A DNA stretch of 64,000 nucleotides from Actinoplanes xinjiangensis (GTDB lineage: Bacteria; Actinomycetota; Actinomycetes; Mycobacteriales; Micromonosporaceae): NCBI RefSeq assembly GCF_003148685.1, contig NZ_QGGR01000007.1, forward strand, positions 124,001 through 188,000. The letters run 5' to 3'. Below are positions 14,548 through 23,061 of this stretch, in pieces (the first letter of the stretch is position 1; every line of letters begins with the position of its first letter). The notes below the pieces were generated by a model. It was not told the origin of the DNA. It did no database searches and saw only the letters and a program-made list of their open reading frames with translations. Both the position numbers and the translations under genes were made by a program.

Positions 14548-15515
14548 CGCTGCGCCTCCCCGTCACGCGTCGGGAACCGGAAGCCGTTGACGGTCCGGTC
14601 GACGAACCGGTTGTGCTGGTAGGTGTCGGTGCCGGAGACCAGCACGTTGCCGAACTTCTCCAGGCTCGCTCCGCCGCCGAACTCCTCCAGCGAGTCCGAG
14701 TACGGGTACACCCGTACCGACGTCGGCAGGTAGCGGGCCGCGAACCCGAGCCGCATCTGGTCGGTGAGGCCGGCGTGCGGGTGCGACGCGTGCATCAGCG
14801 TCGACCAGAAGATGATGAACTGTCCCTGCCGCATCACCTGCGACACGGCCTTCGACTCGTCCGGGCTCCAGTTCGGGTCCTTCTGCAGCTGGCGGTAGTC
14901 GTAGCCGAAGAATCCGCGGCGTACGCCGTCCTTCTCCACCTGGTTGACCGAGTCGGCGTCGTAGGTCATCGTCTTCGACTCGTCGTAGTTCATCGTCTTG
15001 TGCGAGCCGGGAATGAACTGCAGGCAGCCCATGTCCTCGGTGGCCGGGGTGAACGCCGTCCACACGGTGATGGTGCCGCCGAAGTCGGCGTCCTCGGGCC
15101 AGACGATCTGCGGGTGCTTGGAACCGGCGACGTTGGAGAAGTTGTCGGCCTGGTGCCAGTCGGTGCCCTCGTCGCCCGGGTACTTCGGGAAGAACTCGGT
15201 GCGCCAGCACAGGGTGTCCGGACCGAGGATGCTGGACACCCGGTCGACGATCTCCGGCCGGGTGATGTGCTCGGCCAGGAAGTCGACGTCGAGGTGCCGG
15301 TCGTAGTTGGCCAGGTTGGTGACACCCGAGACCGCCTTGCCACCGCTGTAGATGGCGGACCTGGTGTCGATCAGCTTGGGACGCAGGGCCTGGAGGTCAC
15401 GCTGCATCTCGTCCGCGTCGTACAGGTCGAACGGGCCGATGTAGCCCTGCTTGTGGAACAACTCCAGTTCGCTGCTCGTGAGGGAGAACCGGGTCTGCTG
15501 TTGCTGCGTCGTCAC
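14544..15515 (-). CDS. SyrB2-type Fe(II)/2-oxoglutarate-dependent halogenase
   Basis: 323 residues, a PhyH-superfamily beta-jellyroll. The decisive motif is TDWHQADNF: His121-Gln122-Ala123, where hydroxylases have His-x-Asp/Glu. Ala there opens the iron site for chloride, as in SyrB2 (His116/Ala118). The distal His242 lies in STLMHASHPH and an Arg follows in QMRLGF. Stretches such as GPDTLCWRTEFFPKYPGDEG, GGTITVWTAFT and DGVRRGFFGYDYRQLQ match SyrB2 closely from memory. It should chlorinate an unactivated carbon (commonly gamma) of a carrier-tethered aliphatic amino acid. A GTG start with GAGG upstream; coupled to the carrier-protein gene. Automated annotation would probably call it phytanoyl-CoA dioxygenase. 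Confidence 0.93.
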   Translation of the reverse strand: MTTQQQQTRFSLTSSELELFHKQGYIGPFDLYDADEMQRDLQALRPKLIDTRSAIYSGGKAVSGVTNLANYDRHLDVDFLAEHITRPEIVDRVSSILGPDTLCWRTEFFPKYPGDEGTDWHQADNFSNVAGSKHPQIVWPEDADFGGTITVWTAFTPATEDMGCLQFIPGSHKTMNYDESKTMTYDADSVNQVEKDGVRRGFFGYDYRQLQKDPNWSPDESKAVSQVMRQGQFIIFWSTLMHASHPHAGLTDQMRLGFAARYLPTSVRVYPYSDSLEEFGGGASLEKFGNVLVSGTDTYQHNRFVDRTVNGFRFPTRDGEAQR

Positions 15516-15619
15516 GTCACTACCGCCTCATGGTCGATGTCCGTCGGAAAGCCGGCCGAGAAGGAACAGCGAGGTGGGCCGGAGGGGCGCGGGTACGCCG
15601 CGGCGTGCGGCGGCCGGTG

Positions 15620-16768
15620 TCAGGCATGGCGACTCGCGAACTCGCGGTAGCGGGCGCCCAGTTCGGCGGCGTGGTCGGCGGCCTCGGACAGCTTCATCGT
15701 GCGGCAGTGGTAGCCGAGCATCCGTTGCATGATCGCCATCTCCGGCTCGGCGAACGTCACCGTCCCGGTGGTGGCGTCGATGTGCTCGATGCCGTCGGCC
15801 AGCAGCCCCGCCTCGTTGACACCGATCGCCTCCGCCACCGTCACACCGGCCGGAAGGTCCAGCTCGACGCCGCGCGCGCCGACCCGGACCGGATAACCAC
15901 CGGGCAGGCCGCCGGGCGCGGGGGCGTGCACCAGCCGTCCGGTGTCACCGGCGACGGCCGCCAGCACACTCATCGCCGACGAGGCGGTCAGCAACTGGCC
16001 CTCCACCCCGCCGAGCCGTTTCAGCTGGCCGGTGAGCATCGCGAACAGCTCGTCGGCCTCGACCGCCACCGGACGGTCCCCGTCGACGGTCGTCGCCGAG
16101 AGCCGGTAGGTGTCCGGCCGGCCCGTCCCGAAACGGGGCACGAAGTGGCTGAAGTAGTGCTGCGCCACGAGCCGGACCCGCACGTCGGCCGGCGACAGCC
16201 CGGCCTGCGCCGCGGCCGCGAAGGTCAGCGCCGGGACGATGTTGGCGACGTTGCCGATGCCGAGGTCGGGCGCCAGGCCGACGGCCTTCAGCACCGGGCC
16301 GACGGCGTCCGGGAAGGCCGCGTTCACCGTCGTCGCGGTGATCCCGGACTCGCGGACCGCCTGCATCAGCAGGTGGTTCAGCGTCAGGTGCATGGGCAGC
16401 CAGGGACCCAGCTGCGCCTCGTCGAGTGCGGCGAAGACGTCGGCCGGCAATCCGGTGATCACCCGCCAGGACTGCAGGGAGGCGCCCATGAAGATGATGT
16501 CGGGCCGGATCGACGCCAGCGTCGCGGCGGTCCGGGCCACGTCGGTCAGGTCCACCTCGGCCGTGTCGACACCGGCCACCACACCCAGGTTGGCGGCGGT
16601 GAACCGGGCCAGGTTGGCGCGCAGGCGCAGCGCGGCGGCGTCCCGGCCGGCGAGCACCACACGGGACGTCCGCTCGCCGGCCAGCAGCATGGTCAGCAGC
16701 CGGGCCGACAGGTCGCCGTTGCCGATGACCATGATCAGGGGCTGGTCTGCCGGGTTCTTGTCAGTCAC
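15620..16768 (-). CDS. Rossmann-fold NAD(P)-dependent protein (saccharopine/opine dehydrogenase-like)
   Basis: 382 residues from a GTG at 16768-16766. It starts with a nucleotide-binding strand-loop, LIMVIGNGDLSARLL (GxGxxG-like with Asp), and VVLAGRD, followed by a second domain rich in helices. The general layout matches saccharopine-dehydrogenase-like proteins, but I cannot name a subfamily. It overlaps the cysteine-synthase-like gene upstream by 8 bp. Such pairs recall SbnA/SbnB (PLP enzyme plus NAD-dependent dehydrogenase making diaminopropionate), but this protein is not clearly of the ornithine-cyclodeaminase fold of SbnB. A 104-bp gap separates it from the halogenase operon. Confidence 0.65.
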   Translation of the reverse strand: MTDKNPADQPLIMVIGNGDLSARLLTMLLAGERTSRVVLAGRDAAALRLRANLARFTAANLGVVAGVDTAEVDLTDVARTAATLASIRPDIIFMGASLQSWRVITGLPADVFAALDEAQLGPWLPMHLTLNHLLMQAVRESGITATTVNAAFPDAVGPVLKAVGLAPDLGIGNVANIVPALTFAAAAQAGLSPADVRVRLVAQHYFSHFVPRFGTGRPDTYRLSATTVDGDRPVAVEADELFAMLTGQLKRLGGVEGQLLTASSAMSVLAAVAGDTGRLVHAPAPGGLPGGYPVRVGARGVELDLPAGVTVAEAIGVNEAGLLADGIEHIDATTGTVTFAEPEMAIMQRMLGYHCRTMKLSEAADHAAELGARYREFASRHA

Positions 16769-17726
16769 GGGCTCTGCCTTCCGGTCGGCGCGTCTCCGGC
16801 CCGGCGGGCGCGAAGATGTCGTGCAGGTGACGGTCGCCCCGGTCCGGCAGCACAGCGGCCACCCGTACCGGGCGGGGGAGCAGCGGCAGGATCCGGTCCA
16901 GGGCCGCGACCACGGCACCGGAGGCCGGGCCGGCCAGGATCGCCTCGGTCTGCAGCAGCCGGCGGCAACCGGCGATCGTCTGCGCCTCGGTGACGTGCAC
17001 GACCCGGTCGATCTCGGCCGGCTCCAGCAGTTCCGGCCGGGGACCGCAGCCCGCCGTACGCCACCGGTTGACTCCCGGCGGGCCGCCGAACAGCGTCGAG
17101 CCGACCATGTCCACCGCGACCACGGCCAGCGACGGGAACTCCGCGCGCAGCCGGCGGGCCGCTCCGATGAGGGTGCCGCCGGTGCGTACCGCGGCGACCA
17201 GCACGTCGAGCCGGCCGCCGACCGCGTCGGCGATCTCCCGCGCCGTGGTCCGGAAGTGGGCGTCCGCGTTGAGCGCGTTCGCCGTCTGATTGATCCACCG
17301 GCTGCGCGGATCGGCGCGCAGGATCTCCTGCACCCGTTCGACGCGGCGGCGGGCGGTCACCGCCGGATCGTCGCCGGCCGCGACCGTGTCCACCGTGGCG
17401 CCCAGCAGCCGCATGATCGCCACGTCGGCGGCCGGGACGGTGGTGTCCACCACGGCCGTCAGCGGCAGCCCGCAGATCCGGGCCACCATCGCCAGGCCGG
17501 CGCCGGTATCCCCGCAGACACTCTCCACCAGATGGGTGTCCGCGGTGAACACCCCGTCACGCAGGCCCTGCTCGATGATGTGCCGCGCGGCCCGGTCCGT
17601 GCCGTTGCCGCTCGGATTGAGCGCCTCCAGTTTGGCGATCACCTCGACGCCGGGGCCGGGGAACAGGCGGGCGAGCCGAACCAGGGGAGTAGCGCCGACG
17701 CAGTCGACGACCGAATCGCGGATCAT
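16761..17726 (-). CDS. Cysteine synthase-like (SbnA-like) protein lacking the PLP lysine
   Basis: 321 residues, fold type II PLP enzyme by sequence. It opens IRDSVVDCVGATPLVRLARL and has the VVAAVRTGGTLIGAARRL phosphate loop and ILAGPASGAVVAAL. The active-site segment reads LNPSGNGTDRAAR: Thr43 replaces the Schiff-base lysine of the usual NPxxSxKDR motif. In the next motif GDTG replaces GNTG (Asp72 for Asn). The DNA is unambiguous (ACG for Thr43, 17600-17598) and the frame is intact. Either it is a pseudoenzyme or scaffold or it works by another mechanism. The ATG at 17726 follows the HAD gene by 17 bp. Confidence 0.82.
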   Translation of the reverse strand: MIRDSVVDCVGATPLVRLARLFPGPGVEVIAKLEALNPSGNGTDRAARHIIEQGLRDGVFTADTHLVESVCGDTGAGLAMVARICGLPLTAVVDTTVPAADVAIMRLLGATVDTVAAGDDPAVTARRRVERVQEILRADPRSRWINQTANALNADAHFRTTAREIADAVGGRLDVLVAAVRTGGTLIGAARRLRAEFPSLAVVAVDMVGSTLFGGPPGVNRWRTAGCGPRPELLEPAEIDRVVHVTEAQTIAGCRRLLQTEAILAGPASGAVVAALDRILPLLPRPVRVAAVLPDRGDRHLHDIFAPAGPETRRPEGRARD

Positions 17727-17743
17727 GACGTCTCTCCTCACCG

Positions 17744-18553
17744 CTAGCGGCCCACGGTCTCGGGCAACCGGAATCCGGAACCGGCGCCGGTGAGGGCCGC
17801 GAGGTCGTCGAGGCTCAGGTACGGGCGAGCGCCGGGCCAGCAACGGCCACCGATCACCACCTCGGGCGGGCCGCCGGGGTCCCCGAGACCGGTCACGACC
17901 AGGGCCGCCGCGTCGAAGTCGTCGTGGAACGTCAACCAGGTCGGGGTGATCACACAGGTCATCCCGGCGGCCACCGCGGCGCGCATGCCGTTGCGGGTGT
18001 CCTCGACCACGACACAGTCCGCCGGGTTGACGCCCATCCGTCGTGCCGCCAGTTCGTAGACCTCCGGCGCCGGTTTCTTGGCGCTCACGTCCTCGCCGGT
18101 GACCAGCGACAGGGCGGCTGTCATGTCCGGGCCGACGGCACACCGCAACACGGCCAGTACCGAGGTGCGGGCGCCGGCGGACGCCACCCCCACCTGCCAT
18201 CCGGCGGCCAGGGCTTCGGCGGCCAGGCGCCGCACCCCGGAACGGGCCGTCACGCCGGTACGCACCAGGGCGGCGTAGATCTCCGTCTTGCGGGCGTGCC
18301 ATCCGGCGACCGTGGCGGCCCACACCCGTGGATCCGACGGCACCTCGTAGACGGCCCGGAACGCCGGATCGTCGCGCAGTGCCGCCAGCCGTTCCCGGCC
18401 ACCGGAGATCGCCAGCGCACGGGCGTACTGCTGCTCGCTCCACTGCCAGCCGACGCCGTGCTCACGCCACATCTGGTTGAACGCCCGCCGATGCCGGACC
18501 GTCTCCAGATCGACGATCACACCGTCGCAGTCGAAGATCAGCGCGCGGGTCAT
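17744..18553 (-). CDS. HAD-superfamily phosphatase (CbbY/beta-phosphoglucomutase-like)
   Basis: 269 residues. Motif I is FDCDGVIVD near the N-terminus (nucleophile Asp and acid/base Asp), followed by a helical cap, motif II in VGVASAGA, motif III lysine in SAKKPAPEVYELA and motif IV VVVEDTRNGMRAA. This is a subclass IA HAD with a C1 cap, typically hydrolysing or transferring small phosphate esters. It is coupled by ATGA overlap to the class II aldolase gene, so it may dephosphorylate the aldol product. A C-terminal extension of about 40 residues beyond the core has no recognised motif. Confidence 0.88.
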   Translation of the reverse strand: MTRALIFDCDGVIVDLETVRHRRAFNQMWREHGVGWQWSEQQYARALAISGGRERLAALRDDPAFRAVYEVPSDPRVWAATVAGWHARKTEIYAALVRTGVTARSGVRRLAAEALAAGWQVGVASAGARTSVLAVLRCAVGPDMTAALSLVTGEDVSAKKPAPEVYELAARRMGVNPADCVVVEDTRNGMRAAVAAGMTCVITPTWLTFHDDFDAAALVVTGLGDPGGPPEVVIGGRCWPGARPYLSLDDLAALTGAGSGFRLPETVGR

Positions 18554-19383
18554 GCCTGCCTCCCCTGGCTGCCCGAGCGGCGGATGTACGTGCCGCAGAC
18601 CGCACCGACCCGGGCCCGCAGTGCCCGCGGCAGGTCCAGCGGCTCACCGGCCGACCCGGCGACATCCCGGACCGTCGCCAGGTACTCGGACTTCACCGCC
18701 GACGAGAAGTTGATTTTCGACACCCCGGCGGCGACCGCGCCCGCCAGCGCGGGCGCCGACAGCCCACTGCCGCCGTGCAGCACCACCGGCACGCTCGCGG
18801 CCAGCCGCCGCGCCAGCTCCAGGCGGATCTGCGGGTCCGCGTCGTAACAGCCGTGCCGGGTTCCCAGATCCGGGCTCAGGCAGGCCACTCCCGTCGCCGA
18901 CACGAACTCTCGAGACCGCTCGAACGACGACGTGGCACCCGACGGCGGCGCCTCGCCGATCGCCGCGATCCGCTCGAACTCGCCCTCGATCTCCGCGCCG
19001 TACCGGGCGGCCTCCACGACCACCCGCCGGGTCGCCGCCACCGCCTCCACGAACGGCCGGTCCGACGCGTCGAACAGCGCCGACTCCCAGCCCGCCCGCA
19101 CACAGTCGAGCACCTGGCCGGCATCCGCACAGTGGTCCAGGTGCAGCACCGCGGCCACCCCCGACGAGGCCCGGCGGGCCTCGAACACGGCCCGCAGCGC
19201 GGTCGCGCCCCAGAACGCGGCGGTACGGGCCGAGGTCTGCACCACCACCGGCGATCCCATCGCGGCCGCCGTGTCCAGCACCGCCGCCATCGTCGCCTCG
19301 TCCACCACGTTGAACGCCGGGACCGCGTATCCCCCGGCCCGGGCTCGCCGCAGCAGCGCCCCCAGAGTGTGACCCGACGTCAT
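18550..19383 (-). CDS. Class II (zinc) fructose-bisphosphate aldolase family enzyme
   Basis: 277 residues. The catalytic Asp83 and zinc-ligand His84 are in AVLHLDHCADA; further expected ligands are Glu133/135 (EIEGEFERI), His177 (GTRHG) and His203 (VLHGGSG), followed by KINFSSAVK. All key residues are intact. Such enzymes join a dihydroxyacetone-phosphate-like donor to an aldehyde. In a biosynthetic operon with a HAD phosphatase, it may build a phosphorylated carbon skeleton that is then dephosphorylated. The ATG at 19383 shares one base with the stop of the EamA gene. It is unlikely to be the housekeeping glycolytic enzyme given this context. Confidence 0.88.
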   Translation of the reverse strand: MTSGHTLGALLRRARAGGYAVPAFNVVDEATMAAVLDTAAAMGSPVVVQTSARTAAFWGATALRAVFEARRASSGVAAVLHLDHCADAGQVLDCVRAGWESALFDASDRPFVEAVAATRRVVVEAARYGAEIEGEFERIAAIGEAPPSGATSSFERSREFVSATGVACLSPDLGTRHGCYDADPQIRLELARRLAASVPVVLHGGSGLSAPALAGAVAAGVSKINFSSAVKSEYLATVRDVAGSAGEPLDLPRALRARVGAVCGTYIRRSGSQGRQA

Positions 19384-20306
19384 CAGTCCCGTCCCTTCGC
19401 CGACGGCCCGGCGGCGGCCGGCACCGGCGCGACCCGGCGCGGCACCCGGGCGTACCCGACGGCGATCACGGTGATCACCACGGTCAGCGCCAGCGCCCAC
19501 GGGTCGAAAGCGGCGCCGAACAGCACCTGGGCCAGATAGGTCAGGCCCGGCATCGTCGTGATCAGCGTCATCGCGCTCAACGGCTCGGCACGCTGGAGGC
19601 CGACCTGGAGCAGGTAGAGCGGCACCACCACGGCCACCACACCCACCAGCACCAGCAGCGGCACCAGGGAGCCGACCTGCTCGACTGCCGGCGGATCCAG
19701 CGCCAGCAGCACCAGCGCCGACAGATAGGTCAGATGGAACCGGTTGGCCGTCACCGTCACCGGATCCACCGCCAGCCCGCCCAGCCGTTTCGAGAGCAGG
19801 GCCAGCCCCGCCGCGCCGACGCCCGCCAGCAACGCCAGGCCGACACCGGTGGCCAGCGTCCCCACCGGGATCGCGCCCGCCGCGTCGCCGGACAACCGCC
19901 AGGCCAGAGCGCCGGAACAGGCGATCAGAGCCCAGCCGACCAGATGGTCACCGGTCCGCGCCGCCCGCCCCGCCGCCACGGCGATCACCAGCGGCCCGAT
20001 CGCCGTCTCGATCGACACCGCCAGCGCGGCCGGAACGTACACCAGACTCAGATAGAAGCCGATGAAGGTGACGGCGGTCAGCACGTTCGCCGCCACCATC
20101 AGCCGCCCGTGAGCCCGTAACACCCCGGGGCCCCGCCCGCGGCCGCGGCGCGCCCGGTCGATCACCGTGAAGACCAGCGTGGCCAGGGCGAAGGCGATGG
20201 TCGAGAACAGCAGGCTCTGCGAGCCGTCCAGCCGACCGGACAGAAAACCGCTGCTACCGGCCTGCAACATCACGGCCACGCCGATCAGAACCAGTGGCGC
20301 GTTCAT
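19383..20306 (-). CDS. EamA-type exporter of the biosynthetic cluster
   Basis: 307 residues with about ten transmembrane helices, from APLVLIGVAVMLQAGSSGF through AMTLITTMPGLTYLAQVLFG. Internal repetition is consistent with two EamA domains. ATG 20306 overlaps the ATP-grasp stop (ATGA). Its position in the middle of the biosynthetic operon suggests it exports the product or gives self-resistance, as for threonine and amino-acid exporters of this family. An upstream in-frame extension to 21080 is antisense-like sequence within the ATP-grasp gene and was rejected. Confidence 0.85.
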   Translation of the reverse strand: MNAPLVLIGVAVMLQAGSSGFLSGRLDGSQSLLFSTIAFALATLVFTVIDRARRGRGRGPGVLRAHGRLMVAANVLTAVTFIGFYLSLVYVPAALAVSIETAIGPLVIAVAAGRAARTGDHLVGWALIACSGALAWRLSGDAAGAIPVGTLATGVGLALLAGVGAAGLALLSKRLGGLAVDPVTVTANRFHLTYLSALVLLALDPPAVEQVGSLVPLLVLVGVVAVVVPLYLLQVGLQRAEPLSAMTLITTMPGLTYLAQVLFGAAFDPWALALTVVITVIAVGYARVPRRVAPVPAAAGPSAKGRD

Positions 20307-21532
20307 CCGTCCACCGGTTCCAGCTCGTAGAACTGCCCGGCGTCCTCCAGCTCGTGCAGCACCCGCAGCGCGTTCTCGATCGTCGCCGGGTCCTCGTGCA
20401 CGAAGAACGCGATGCCGGACGCGCCGGTGGTCAACAGCCGGTCCGGGACGGGCCGGCCGATCTCGGCCAGCCGCGCCACACTGTGGAACCCCGGCAGGCG
20501 CCGCAGCAGATCCAGCCCCGGCACCGCGCGGACCACCCCCTCCCGGTGCGCCCGCAGGAACACCTTCGCCACATGCCGGTCCGGGCCGTACCCGGAGGCG
20601 TCGCGCAGCGCGAACACGGCCGGATCCACCAGGCTCTCCACCACCAGATGCTGGTGGGAGTAGCCGAACGCGGCGAAATAGGCGTCCGGCGCCAGGCACG
20701 GGCCCATCACCCGCGCGTTCACCTCCACCAGGCACGGGCCGTCCGGAGTCCGGCGTACCTCGGTGTGCGCGGCACCCTCGGACACCCCGAGCGCGTCGAG
20801 GCAGTCGAAGACGTACCCGACCAGCTCCTTGTCCGGCCCGTCCAGCGTCCGCACCGAGGTCATGTGCCGGAACACCGGCGCCCCGCCGGCCTGACGGTCG
20901 ATGCGCGCCGAGTACAGCTCGCCGAGTGTGTGCCGGCCGCCGGCGCTGACCGTGTTGACGATGAACTGCGGACCGTCGAGATACTCCTGTACCAGCACCG
21001 CGTCGTTGGTGCGCCCCATCAGGTTGCGCTCGTGGATCACCTGGGCGAACGCCGCCCGCGCCTGCTCCGGGCCGGAACACACCCGGCAGCCGTCACTGCC
21101 GGCGCTGTCCCGCGGCTTCACCACCAGCGGAAACGGGAAGCCGGCCAGCGCCTGCTCCAGCTCCTGCTCGGTCCGTACGATCGCGGTCCGGGTCGCCCGC
21201 AGGCCCCGCTGCCGCAGCTGCTCCATCATCAGCGACTTGTCGCGGCGCGCCTCCGACAACGCATAGGCGTTGCCCGGCAGTCCCAGCCGGTGCGCCAGCT
21301 CGTCGGCCGGCAGCACACCGAACTCGCTGGCCGCGACCACAGCCGACACGCCCAGCGCGCGGAGTTCCCGCTCGACCACCGCGACGTCCGAGTAGGAGAT
21401 CACCGGTACCCCCGCCGGGCGCGCCCCGACCGGCACGCCGGGACTGTACACATGGACACAGGCGGTTCCCCGCTCGTGGAAGGCGCGGGCCAGTTCGGCG
21501 CCGCTGGACACGGGATTCACGAGGGCGATCAC
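20303..21532 (-). CDS. ATP-grasp ligase
   Basis: 409 residues from a GTG at 21532-21530 that overlaps the stop of the flavoprotein gene. The N-terminal domain (VIALVNPVSSGAELARAF) is Rossmann-like. The ATP-grasp core has SLMMEQLRQRGL, FPLVVKPRDSAGSDG (ATP-binding Lys and flexible loop), VQEYLDGPQFIVNT and CLVEVNARVMG (metal-binding Glu-x-Asn). Relatives are amino-acid and dipeptide ligases such as BacD/BtrJ-type enzymes, which form an amide bond through an acyl phosphate. Here it could couple the halogenase-pathway amino acid to a second unit. The substrates are not readable. Confidence 0.9.
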   Translation of the reverse strand: MIALVNPVSSGAELARAFHERGTACVHVYSPGVPVGARPAGVPVISYSDVAVVERELRALGVSAVVAASEFGVLPADELAHRLGLPGNAYALSEARRDKSLMMEQLRQRGLRATRTAIVRTEQELEQALAGFPFPLVVKPRDSAGSDGCRVCSGPEQARAAFAQVIHERNLMGRTNDAVLVQEYLDGPQFIVNTVSAGGRHTLGELYSARIDRQAGGAPVFRHMTSVRTLDGPDKELVGYVFDCLDALGVSEGAAHTEVRRTPDGPCLVEVNARVMGPCLAPDAYFAAFGYSHQHLVVESLVDPAVFALRDASGYGPDRHVAKVFLRAHREGVVRAVPGLDLLRRLPGFHSVARLAEIGRPVPDRLLTTGASGIAFFVHEDPATIENALRVLHELEDAGQFYELEPVDG

Positions 21533-23010
21533 ACCGGTGCTCCGACCTGGTCGAGGAAGTTGACGAAAACCGTGCCGGCCTGCCCGGCGGCGGCATGCAG
21601 ATAGTTCGTGATCGGGTTGCGGGCATGCGTCGTCGGCCCCACCAGCCAGATCCGCTCCCGCACCGGCGGCCGGATCATCACCCGCAGGTCCTCCGCCGGC
21701 CGCAGGGGCCCGGCGACCGACGTGCCGTCCAGGTGCAGCGCATCCCCGTCCACGTGCAGTGTCAGCCGGTGGTTGCCGGCCGCCGCCACGACCGCGTCGA
21801 AGTGCCGGGACGAGTCCTCCCACGTCGCCGTCCAGCCGCCGGCCACGGTCGGTTCGATGCCCGCCGGATACGTGCGCACCCGCAGGCGCCCCCGGTCGAT
21901 CGCATCCAGCAGCCGCCGCGCGCTGTCCAGCGGGATCGCCGACACGTACCGGCCGATCAGCGACCGGTGCCGTTTCATGAACGCCGCGGCCCGGTCCGGG
22001 CCGGCCAGCGGCAGCCACTCGTTCAGCCCGTCGATCACCCCGGCCACCACGTCCTGCCACGGTGCGTCGTCGGCCTCCGCCAGAGCCGTCTCCCGCCGCA
22101 GCCGATCATGCGGATCGCCGTCACCGACGATCTGCCGCCGCAACGCCAGCGGCTTGACCCGCCGGATCGCCCGGATCAGCAGGCGGGCCGCCTCACGATC
22201 CATCGCCGCATCCGGCAGGTCCCCGGGGAGCCCGCCCAACTGCGCCGCCAGCAGCGCCGCGGGACCGGTCCGGGCCAGCCGCGTCCGCACCGCCGGCAGC
22301 TCGCCGGACGGTGAACTGATCACCACCCGCCGCCCCGAATCGATCAGCACCAGCGCCGTCTCGATCGCCGACAACCGGCTGCCCAGCACCAGCACGTCTC
22401 CGCCCGGTTCCACCGCCCGCAACATCGACGCCGCCGGGTACGGGGTGGGCACGAACGTCGGATGCCCCACGTACGGGGTCATCAGCATCGGGACGATCGG
22501 CTCGCCGAGGCCGACACAGACCAGCACCTCCGACGCGGGCAGCGTGCCACCGGAGGCCAGATGGACCAGATAGCCGCCGTCCGGGCCGACCGCCACCCGC
22601 AGCGCCCGCTCCCGCACGTGCCGGGTGGTGATGCCGCGCGCCTGTGCCATCCGACGGTGTTCCAGGAACCGGGTCCTGGCGTACTGGGCGGCCTGGAAGC
22701 GCGGCACGAACGCGGCACGGTCGTGCGGCCAGCCCCGGCCGCGCAGGTAGTCACACAGGTCGTCGGGCTGGTCGGGCAGCAGCGAGGTGTCGCCGGCGGG
22801 CGTGTTGCACAGGGCATGCACGTGCGCCGAACCGAACGCCGGCCCGAAACCCGGCTCGTGCGGATCGACCAGCGTGACACCGCGGACGCCGCCGTGCCGG
22901 ACCAGCTGGAGGTAGGCGCTCACACCGGTCATCCCACAGCCGATGATCACCACCTGCTCGCCGGGCGTGGTCGATGACAGTCTCACTGGCCGCTGCTCCC
23001 GTGTCGTCAT
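21529..23010 (-). CDS. FAD/NAD(P)-binding protein, first gene of the cluster operon
   Basis: 493 residues from ATG 23010. The N-terminal FAD loop is EQVVIIGCGMTGVSAYLQLV, with VTLVDPHEPGFGPAFG after it; a second nucleotide-binding region is GGDVLVLGSRLSAIETALVLID. The C-terminal WLVGPTTHARNPITNYLHAAAGQAG closes the FAD site. It belongs to the large uncharacterised FAD-NAD(P)-binding (NAD_binding_9-like) group, probably an oxygenase or oxidoreductase of a small substrate. An in-frame ATG at 23049 exists, but it lies 12 bp from the SARP repeats, where the promoter -10 should be, so 23010 is preferred. It heads at least seven overlapping or closely spaced genes. Confidence 0.82.
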   Translation of the reverse strand: MTTREQRPVRLSSTTPGEQVVIIGCGMTGVSAYLQLVRHGGVRGVTLVDPHEPGFGPAFGSAHVHALCNTPAGDTSLLPDQPDDLCDYLRGRGWPHDRAAFVPRFQAAQYARTRFLEHRRMAQARGITTRHVRERALRVAVGPDGGYLVHLASGGTLPASEVLVCVGLGEPIVPMLMTPYVGHPTFVPTPYPAASMLRAVEPGGDVLVLGSRLSAIETALVLIDSGRRVVISSPSGELPAVRTRLARTGPAALLAAQLGGLPGDLPDAAMDREAARLLIRAIRRVKPLALRRQIVGDGDPHDRLRRETALAEADDAPWQDVVAGVIDGLNEWLPLAGPDRAAAFMKRHRSLIGRYVSAIPLDSARRLLDAIDRGRLRVRTYPAGIEPTVAGGWTATWEDSSRHFDAVVAAAGNHRLTLHVDGDALHLDGTSVAGPLRPAEDLRVMIRPPVRERIWLVGPTTHARNPITNYLHAAAGQAGTVFVNFLDQVGAPV

Positions 23011-23061
23011 GGCGGTGCGGCGCCCACCGGGCGCCGCCGTTGCTGCCATGACTCTCGCGGG

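Noticed and set aside
14544..15515. Annotation as phytanoyl-CoA dioxygenase or hydroxylase
   Set aside because: Ala replaces the carboxylate iron ligand, which is diagnostic of the halogenase subgroup.
16761..16768. Possible SbnA/SbnB pair making diaminopropionate
   Set aside because: The PLP lysine is missing and the partner does not look like the ornithine-cyclodeaminase-type SbnB, so I did not assign this pathway.
23011..23049. Flavoprotein start at ATG 23049
   Set aside because: It lies only 12 bp from the SARP repeats, where the -10 and transcription start should be. ATG 23010 leaves room for a short leader. Not certain.
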